A stretch of DNA of 64,000 nt from Gemmobacter nectariphilus DSM 15620 (GTDB lineage: Bacteria > Pseudomonadota > Alphaproteobacteria > Rhodobacterales > Rhodobacteraceae): the NCBI RefSeq assembly GCF_000429765.1, contig NZ_AUCM01000006.1, positions 124,001-188,000 on the forward strand, written 5' to 3'. Position numbers and translations under genes: made by a program. Shown here in pieces: positions 58,354 through 64,000 of the stretch. The notes under the pieces were generated by a model that did not search any database, was not told the origin of the DNA, and saw nothing but the letters and a program-made list of their open reading frames with translations. Within the stretch, counting starts at the first letter, position 1, and every line of letters begins with the position of its first letter.

Positions 58354-58986
58354 TCAGCCTTGCGCATCCAGCAATGCCAGCAGCTCGGCCGCGGCGGCGC
58401 GCAGGTGGCCGCGCATCAGGTCGGCGGCATGGTCAGCCTGGCGGTTGCAGATCGCGGCGACCAGGGCGCGGTGTTCGTCCAGCGAGCGGCGCATCCGGTC
58501 GGGGCGGCGCAACTGGGCGCGGCGGATGATTTCCAGCCGCGTGCGCAGGCTTTGGGTCATGCGCATCAGTTCGGCGTTTCCGGCCAGGGTGCCGATCAGG
58601 TCGTGCAGTTCGGCATTGAGCTGGCGATAGGCATCGGGATCGGCCTCTGCCATCCGCCCAAGGCAATCGTCGAGCTGCAGCGCGCCTTCGAGCGTGATGC
58701 GATGGGCGGCAAGGCGGGCGCACAGGGCCTCGACCTCGGCCAGCGCCTCGAACCGGTCCAGCAGGGCGGCTCGGTCGGGGGCCACCACCTCGACGCCGCG
58801 ATAGGGGCGGCGGTCGGCAAGGCCGCGGGCGCAGACCTCGGCCAGTGCCTCGCGCACGGGGGTGCGCGACAGGCCATAGCGGGCGGCAAGGGCGGCCTCT
58901 TCCAGCCGGGTGCCGGGGGGGAATTCGCCGTTCAGGATCGCCTCGCTGATCTGGTCGGCCAGCCGCAGGGCAGTTGTTTCGGACAT
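58354..58986 (-). CDS. GntR-family transcriptional regulator (FCD/FadR subfamily)
   Basis: A 210-residue regulator. The N-terminal winged helix is visible as ADQISEAILNGEFPPGTRLE, then LAARYGLSRTPVREALAEV; the C-terminal FCD helical domain (about 80-205) has the metal-ligand pattern in AELHDLIGTLAGN and DEHRALVAAICN. FCD proteins usually sense a carboxylate. It is divergent from the BASS-type transporter, 89 bp apart, and probably represses it. The ATG at 58986 gives the standard short N-terminus; in-frame ATGs upstream have no ribosome-binding site. Confidence 0.9.
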   Translation of the reverse strand: MSETTALRLADQISEAILNGEFPPGTRLEEAALAARYGLSRTPVREALAEVCARGLADRRPYRGVEVVAPDRAALLDRFEALAEVEALCARLAAHRITLEGALQLDDCLGRMAEADPDAYRQLNAELHDLIGTLAGNAELMRMTQSLRTRLEIIRRAQLRRPDRMRRSLDEHRALVAAICNRQADHAADLMRGHLRAAAAELLALLDAQG

Positions 58987-59007
58987 CCGGGAATTCCAGT
59001 TGGATTG

Positions 59008-59043
59008 CATACGGAATGATGATATGTGCGCGGCGAAGTATAC
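59008..59043. promoter_or_regulatory. Candidate GntR operator
   Basis: Between the divergent GntR and transporter genes lie GCATAC (59007-59012) with GATATGTGC downstream, and GTATAC (59038-59043). GTATAC-centred sites are common for FCD-type GntR proteins. The assignment is by position only. Confidence 0.35.
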
Positions 59044-59075
59044 ATCGCATGTGAACCCATTCGCAAGGAGCGCCC

Positions 59076-60062
59076 ATGTCGCTTGCCACCGTCGAAGCCA
59101 ACCTGAGGCGTTTCGGGCTGGATCGCTACATGATGCTGCTGATCCTGACCGTGCTGCTGGCAACCTTTGCCCCGGCGCGGGGGGATTTCGCGGCGGCGCT
59201 GAAGCCGGTGACCTATTGGGTCGTGGCGCTGCTGTTCTTTCTGTATGGCGCCAAGCTGTCGACCAAGACCATCGTGTCGGGCTTTGCCAACTGGCGGCTG
59301 CAGATCGGCGTGCTGCTGTGCACCTTTGCGCTGTTTCCGCTGCTGGGGCTGGCGATCAAGCCGGTGGTGATCCAGTGGTTGCCGACGGCCATCGGGGTCG
59401 GGTTCCTGTATATCGGCTGCCTGCCGTCGACGGTGCAAAGTTCGATCGCCTTTACCTCGGTCTCGGGGGGGAATGTGGCGGGGGCGGTCTGTGCGGCGTC
59501 GATCTCGAACCTTGTGGGCGTGATCTTGTCGCCCCTGCTGTTTGCGGTGCTGATCCCGTCGGGGACGGGCTATGGCGTCGATCCTTCGGCGGTGTGGAAG
59601 ATCGTGCAGCAGATCCTGTTGCCCTTTGCCGTCGGGCAGCTGTGCCGGCCGCTGCTGGCCGATTTCCTGCACCGCTACAAGTTTCCGACGATGATCGTGG
59701 ATCGCGGCTCGATCCTGCTGATCGTCTATTCGGCGTTTTCGGCCGGGGTGGTCAACGGCATCTGGCAGGTGGTCTCGCCCGGCGCGCTGCTGACGATCAT
59801 CGCGGTCTGCGCCGTCATGCTGGCGATTGCCATGGGCATTTCGCTGGGCGCGGGCCGGGCCGCCGGAATGCCGCGCGAGGATCTGGTGTCGCTGTTCTAT
59901 TGCGGATCGACGAAAAGCCTGGCGACCGGCCTGCCGATGGCCGGGATCCTGTTCGCCGGTCAGGATATCTCGTTGGTGGTGCTGCCGCTGATGGTGTTCC
60001 ACCTGCTGCAACTGGTGGTCTGCGCGATCATCTCGCAGCGGCTGGCGGCGCGGCTGGCCTAG
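59076..60062 (+). CDS. Bile acid:sodium symporter-superfamily transporter (SLC10A7/YfeH-like)
   Basis: A 328-residue membrane protein with about ten helices of the BASS fold. Recognisable parts are FFLYGAKLSTKTIVSG, YIGCLPSTVQSSIAFTSVSGGN with the crossover region, and GSTKSLATGLPMAG. This wording is that of the YfeH/SLC10A7 branch, whose substrates are organic anions that are mostly unknown; the bile acid name is historical. AAGGAG precedes the ATG. It is divergent from a GntR gene, and its stop overlaps the stop of the convergent GFA gene. Confidence 0.87.
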   Translation: MSLATVEANLRRFGLDRYMMLLILTVLLATFAPARGDFAAALKPVTYWVVALLFFLYGAKLSTKTIVSGFANWRLQIGVLLCTFALFPLLGLAIKPVVIQWLPTAIGVGFLYIGCLPSTVQSSIAFTSVSGGNVAGAVCAASISNLVGVILSPLLFAVLIPSGTGYGVDPSAVWKIVQQILLPFAVGQLCRPLLADFLHRYKFPTMIVDRGSILLIVYSAFSAGVVNGIWQVVSPGALLTIIAVCAVMLAIAMGISLGAGRAAGMPREDLVSLFYCGSTKSLATGLPMAGILFAGQDISLVVLPLMVFHLLQLVVCAIISQRLAARLA

Positions 60063-60520
60063 ACCTGCGCCGCGGCAAACCCGGCCATCAGCGCGGGGAA
60101 TTCGGACATGTCGGGAAAGCCCTGGTAGCTGTGCCGCGCCGGGGTGGTGGCCCATGGCAGACACTCGGCCGTCATCGTCTCGATGAAGGGCTCGAACCAT
60201 GAGGCATCGTCCAGCATGGTCGGGCGCAGGTTGAGGAAGCTGTTGCCGCCCATCTGGATGCGGGTGAACATCCAGCTGAAGCAATGCGGGCAGAAGTGGT
60301 GGTCCTGCCCGGGCGTCTTCAGCCCGCCGATGACGGTGTCCCCCTCGATCACCTCCATCGCGTCGGGCGCGATCATCGCGGTCAGGGAATAGGCGCTGGC
60401 CGACATCTTCTGGCAACCGCTGCAGTGGCAGGCGGCCGTCATGAACGGGGCGGCGACAATGCGAATGCGCGTGTGGCCGCAGCGGCATGCGCCGGTCATC
60501 GGCAGATCGGGACGATTCAT
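60059..60520 (-). CDS. GFA/CENP-V-domain protein
   Basis: A 153-residue zinc protein of the glutathione-dependent formaldehyde-activating enzyme (GFA)-like family. Zinc-binding cysteines are in GACRCGHTRI, ACHCSGCQKMSASAY and FCPHCFSW. Most family members of this size have no proven link to formaldehyde. Its stop codon overlaps that of the convergent transporter gene, the two stops sharing the palindrome CTAG at 60059-60062. It is monocistronic. Confidence 0.85.
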   Translation of the reverse strand: MNRPDLPMTGACRCGHTRIRIVAAPFMTAACHCSGCQKMSASAYSLTAMIAPDAMEVIEGDTVIGGLKTPGQDHHFCPHCFSWMFTRIQMGGNSFLNLRPTMLDDASWFEPFIETMTAECLPWATTPARHSYQGFPDMSEFPALMAGFAAAQV

Positions 60521-60557
60521 GGCAGGGCTCCCTTTCGGGGTCAGCCTGACACGAAAC

Positions 60558-62363
60558 TCAGACCATCACCAGATGATCCTGCCCCACCTCGCGCCATTCG
60601 CGTTTCGGCGGCTGGTAATCCAGCGGGCGGACCGGGCTTTTCAGCTCGTCGATGGGCGTGTTGCGGCGCAGCAGGCGGCGGTCGGGGTCGGGCACCGGAA
60701 CCGCGGCGATCAGCTTTTGCGTATAGGGGTGCTGGGGGTTGCCGAACACCGCCTCGCGGCTGCCGATCTCGACGATCTCGCCCAGATACATCACGGCGAC
60801 GCGGTGGCTGATGCGTTCGACGACCGCCATGTCGTGGCTGATGAACAGGAAAGAAATCCCCAGCCGTTCCTGCAAGTCCATCAAAAGGTTGCAGACCTGC
60901 GCCTTGATCGACACATCCAGCGCCGAGACGGATTCGTCGGCCACGATCAGCTTGGGCTCCAGCCCCAGAACGCGGGCGATGGCGACGCGCTGGCGCTGGC
61001 CACCCGAAAATTCATGCGGGTAGCGGTCCATCATCGCCGGCGACAGGCCGACCTGTTCCAGCAACTCGCCCGCCCTGGCACGGGCGGCCTTGCCGCGGGC
61101 AATGCCGTGCTTGACCAGCGGCTCGGCCACCGCCTGCCCAACGGTCATGCGCGGGTTGAGCGAGGAGAAGGGATCCTGGAAGATCATCTGGATGTCGCGC
61201 CGCATTGCCTGCATCGGCGCGCCCTTCAGCGCCAGCACGTCCTGACCTTGCAGGGTGATCGCGCCGCCGCGCGGTTCGACCAGCCGCATGATCGACCGTC
61301 CGGTCGTCGACTTGCCACAGCCGGATTCGCCGACCAGCGCCAGCGTCTCGCCGGCCCACAGATCGAAGCTGACGCCTTCGACCGCGTGAACGGCGCTGAC
61401 CGGGCGGTTCAGAAGGCCCGCCTTGACATCGAACCGGGTCACAAGGTTCTGCACCGACAGCAGCGGCGGGACGGAACGGTCCACCGGCCGGGCCATGGGC
61501 GGCAAGGGGGCAATGGCGCCGCTGGCCATGTCGACGCGCGGAAAGCGGAGGGGCTGGGCCTGGCCTTCCATCGCGCCAAGGGCGGGCACGGCGGCCAGCA
61601 GCGCGCGCGAATAGGGGTGATCGGCGCGGCGGAAGATGTGATCGGTCGTGCCGGTTTCCACCTGATCGCCGCGGAACATCACCACGGTGCGATCCGCGAT
61701 TTCCGCCACAACGCCCATGTCATGCGTGATGAACAGCACGGCCATGCCGTATTCGGCCTGCAATTCCTTGATCAGATCAAGGATCTGGCCCTGAATGGTC
61801 ACGTCCAGCGCCGTCGTCGGTTCATCCGCGATCAGCAGTTTCGGCCGCGCCGCCAGCGCCATGGCAATCATCACGCGCTGGCGCATCCCGCCGGAAAATT
61901 CGTGCGGATACTGGTCGAACCGGCGATCCGGGTTTGGAATGCGCACGCGTTCCATGATGGCGATGGCGGCGGTGCGGGCCTGCGCGCGGTCCATGCCCTT
62001 GTGGCGGGTCAGCACCTCGGCGATCTGGCGGCCCACGGTATAGGCCGGGTTCAGCGAGGTCATCGGTTCCTGGAAGATCATGGCGATCTCGTTGCCGCGA
62101 ACGTCCTGCATCTGGCCTTCGGTCAGATCCAGCAGGTTGCGCCCGTTGACCAGCACCTGCCCCGAGATGCGGGACTGGTGCGGATCCAGCAGCCGCATGA
62201 TGGACAACGAGGTCACCGACTTGCCCGAGCCGGATTCCCCCACGACCGCCACCGTCTCGCCGGCGCGGATGTCAAAGCCGATGTTGCGCACGACCTCGCG
62301 CCAGCCGTCCTCGGTGCGGAAGGCGGTGGTCAGGTTGCGGACAGACAGGATGGGGGCGGTCAC
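60558..62363 (-). CDS. Fused dipeptide/glutathione ABC transporter ATPase (DppD-DppF type)
   Basis: A 601-residue protein carrying two complete ABC ATPases of the peptide/nickel family. In the N-half are Walker [14 protein letters not shown], signature [12 protein letters not shown] and Walker [13 protein letters not shown]. In the C-half are [26 protein letters not shown] and [12 protein letters not shown]. Each half ends with the oligopeptide-transporter C-terminal extension. It energises import of oligopeptides or glutathione. The permease and binding-protein genes are not in the window, and a gamma-glutamyltransferase gene lies 17 bp upstream on the same strand, as in glutathione-import loci. 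Confidence 0.92.
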   Translation of the reverse strand: MTAPILSVRNLTTAFRTEDGWREVVRNIGFDIRAGETVAVVGESGSGKSVTSLSIMRLLDPHQSRISGQVLVNGRNLLDLTEGQMQDVRGNEIAMIFQEPMTSLNPAYTVGRQIAEVLTRHKGMDRAQARTAAIAIMERVRIPNPDRRFDQYPHEFSGGMRQRVMIAMALAARPKLLIADEPTTALDVTIQGQILDLIKELQAEYGMAVLFITHDMGVVAEIADRTVVMFRGDQVETGTTDHIFRRADHPYSRALLAAVPALGAMEGQAQPLRFPRVDMASGAIAPLPPMARPVDRSVPPLLSVQNLVTRFDVKAGLLNRPVSAVHAVEGVSFDLWAGETLALVGESGCGKSTTGRSIMRLVEPRGGAITLQGQDVLALKGAPMQAMRRDIQMIFQDPFSSLNPRMTVGQAVAEPLVKHGIARGKAARARAGELLEQVGLSPAMMDRYPHEFSGGQRQRVAIARVLGLEPKLIVADESVSALDVSIKAQVCNLLMDLQERLGISFLFISHDMAVVERISHRVAVMYLGEIVEIGSREAVFGNPQHPYTQKLIAAVPVPDPDRRLLRRNTPIDELKSPVRPLDYQPPKREWREVGQDHLVMV

Positions 62364-62380
62364 GGGCGCGTCCTTTCGGC

Positions 62381-64000
62381 TTATCGGCCGGCAGCGTAGG
62401 CCTGCATCAGGCGGGGGGTGGCAGCGGCGCGCAGCAGGCCATCGGCATCGCGGCGCGCGGCGGTCAGGCGGCCGATGTCCCAGGACCCGGCAACCACCAC
62501 CTTGTGACCACGGGCGCGCAGCGCCTCGATGGCGGCTTCACCGATGCGGTCCTCGATCATCATCACGCCGGGATCCATCGTGCGCGGGTGGAACGAGGCC
62601 GGGAAGTGCGAGCTGTGGAACAGCGGCATGTCCACCGCCTGTTGCAGGTTCAGCGCGTGGTGGACATAGCGCAGGAAGAAGCTGATCTGCCACTGGTCCT
62701 GCTGATCGCCGCCCGGCGTGCCAAAGGCCAGCGTCGGCTTGCCGCCCAGCAGCGCGATCGAGGGCGTCAGCGTAGTGCGCGGCCGCTTGCCCGGCGCCAG
62801 CGAGGTGGGCAGCCCCTCTTGCAGCCAGAACATCTGGGCGCGGCTGTTCAGGCAGAACCCAAGGCCCGGAATGATGGGCGAGCTTTGCAGCCAGCCGCCC
62901 GAAGGGGTCGCCGCGACCATGTTGCCCCAGCGGTCGATCACATCCAGATGGCAGGTATCGCCGCGCTTTTCCGTGGGCTTGTCGGCGGCATTCGCCAGAT
63001 GCGCCATGGTGGGTTCATAGACCGCGCCCCCCGTTTGCCCCGACAGCATCGCCATGGTGCGCGCAACCTGATCCTCATAGCCAGGCACGGTGCCGGGGCG
63101 CAGCTCCAGCGAGGCGGTGCTGCCGATCAGCTTGGCGCGTTCGCGGTTGTAATCGTCCGACAGCAGGTGATCCACCGGGACCGTGGCAAAGTCGGGGTCG
63201 CCGTAATAGACCTCGCGGTCAGCAAAGGCGAGCTTCATCGCCTCGATGACCGTATGGACGAATTCCTCGCCCGTCGGGTCCATCTGCGCGATGTTGGTGT
63301 GCTTGAGCAGCGCAAGGGTCTGGGCAAAGACCGGCCCCTGCCCCCACGGACCTTGTTTGCACAGCGTCCAGTCGCCGTAATCATAGGTCAGCGGATCCTC
63401 GACATGGGCGGCATAGCCGGCCATGTCGGCCGCGCTCAGCACCGCCTTGTGCTTGCGGCCCGAGGCATCCATCACCTCGGCGGTCTTCAGCCACTGGGCC
63501 ATCTCTTCGGCCACGAAGCCGCGGTAGAACGCATCGCGCGCGGCGTCGATCTGCGCCTCGCGCCCCGTGGCCTTTTCGGCCGCCTCGACGATGCGGGTCC
63601 AGGTGCGGGCCAGATCGGGGTTGCGGAACAGCGCACCGGCCTTGGGCAGCTTGCCCCCCGGCACCCAGGTTTCATACGAGGTCGGCCATTCGTCGCGCAT
63701 GAAATCCGCCAGATCGCGGATCTGGTTCGCGACGCGCGGCAGCATCGGGTGACCATCGCGGGCATAGCCGATCGCAGGCTCCAGCACCTCGCGCACGGTC
63801 ATGGTGCCATAGTCGCGCAGCATCAGCATCCAGCCATCGAAGGCGCCGGGAATGACGGTGGCCAGCAGGCCATCGCCCGGAATGATGTCGATCCCTTCGG
63901 CTTTGTAATGCGCGATGGTGGCACCGGCAGGCGCCGGGCCCTGGCCGCAGATCACCTGCACCTTGCCCTTGTCGGCCGAATAGATCACCGCCGGCATGTC
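62381..64000 (-). CDS. Gamma-glutamyltransferase-family protein (5' end outside window)
   Basis: About 540 residues of a gamma-glutamyltransferase / acylase-like Ntn hydrolase are visible; the frame runs past the right edge, so the N-terminus is missing. The large-subunit part has GDGLLATVIPGAFDGWM and MLPRVANQIRDL. The autoprocessing Thr nucleophile is most likely the Thr of KRGDTCHLDVID, which starts the small subunit. After it come the GGWLQSSPIIPGLGF and FGTPGGDQQDQWQ motifs. It probably cleaves gamma-glutamyl or similar bonds. The gene precedes the fused peptide ABC ATPase by 17 bp and is probably in its operon. Confidence 0.9.
   Translation of the reverse strand, partial: DMPAVIYSADKGKVQVICGQGPAPAGATIAHYKAEGIDIIPGDGLLATVIPGAFDGWMLMLRDYGTMTVREVLEPAIGYARDGHPMLPRVANQIRDLADFMRDEWPTSYETWVPGGKLPKAGALFRNPDLARTWTRIVEAAEKATGREAQIDAARDAFYRGFVAEEMAQWLKTAEVMDASGRKHKAVLSAADMAGYAAHVEDPLTYDYGDWTLCKQGPWGQGPVFAQTLALLKHTNIAQMDPTGEEFVHTVIEAMKLAFADREVYYGDPDFATVPVDHLLSDDYNRERAKLIGSTASLELRPGTVPGYEDQVARTMAMLSGQTGGAVYEPTMAHLANAADKPTEKRGDTCHLDVIDRWGNMVAATPSGGWLQSSPIIPGLGFCLNSRAQMFWLQEGLPTSLAPGKRPRTTLTPSIALLGGKPTLAFGTPGGDQQDQWQISFFLRYVHHALNLQQAVDMPLFHSSHFPASFHPRTMDPGVMMIEDRIGEAAIEALRARGHKVVVAGSWDIGRLTAARRDADGLLRAAATPRLMQAYAAGR

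Noticed and set aside
1-64000. tRNA, rRNA or known riboswitch genes
   Set aside because: I looked through the intergenic gaps on both strands and saw no cloverleaf, rRNA core motif or riboswitch signature; a covariance-model scan would be needed to exclude them fully.

Overview
The window reads as chromosomal DNA from a high-G+C alphaproteobacterium, most likely of the Rhodobacterales (Paracoccus/Rhodobacter type). The evidence is the strong G/C bias at third codon positions, four complete tripartite TRAP transporters in 64 kb, many IclR regulators, a class I PHA synthase and a DUF475 membrane protein. G+C and taxonomy are judged by eye. No rRNA, tRNA, CRISPR, transposase or integrase was seen.

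Layout. 1-3.6 kb: M20 hydrolase (5' end outside the window), M24-family protein, DapA-family lyase and a non-canonical SDR in one tight operon. 3.6-7.2 kb: group III truncated haemoglobin, Rnk-like factor, M20 peptidase and 3-hydroxyacyl-CoA/carnitine-type dehydrogenase. 7.3-14.4 kb: TRAP operon ending in a MarR gene, divergent from a Rieske ring-hydroxylating oxygenase operon (reductase, alpha, beta, SDR). 14.5-23.7 kb: phaC and a second TRAP operon, divergent from SDR, a ketosteroid-dehydrogenase-like flavoprotein, an EamA exporter and an IclR gene. 23.6-25.8 kb: DUF475 protein and an IclR gene. 25.9-33 kb: acyl-CoA degradation cluster (split acyl-CoA dehydrogenase pair, crotonase, PAS-LuxR regulator, thiolase, acyl-CoA ligase, IclR). 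33.3-44.3 kb: third TRAP system and an operon of CoA-transferases, acyl-CoA dehydrogenase, methylacyl-CoA racemase, MaoC proteins, CitE-type lyase and an MFS carrier. 44.5-49.7 kb: alcohol dehydrogenase plus fourth TRAP system, divergent from an SDR. 50-58.3 kb: DEAD-box helicase, CII-like protein, thymidine kinase, M20 amidohydrolase, RraA-like protein, DNA polymerase I and a YjbR protein. 58.3-64 kb: GntR regulator, BASS-type transporter, GFA protein, fused peptide ABC ATPase and a gamma-glutamyltransferase cut by the window end.

Most of the window is a catabolic archipelago: each island pairs a periplasmic carboxylate-uptake system with CoA-thioester, ring-hydroxylating or dehydrogenase chemistry and a local regulator. 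The 33-44 kb island fits a route in which a branched dicarboxylate is made into a CoA ester, dehydrogenated or racemised, hydrated and cleaved by a citramalyl/malyl-CoA-type lyase. Its second transcription unit starts behind a near-perfect sigma-54 promoter.

The least explained signal is an intergenic repeat present nine times. Each copy lies just 3' of a gene or operon, always in the sense orientation of that gene, and consists of one or two G/C-rich hairpins followed by a conserved CCCCGGGATATTTG core and an AAGGCGAAA or ACAGATGAAA tail.
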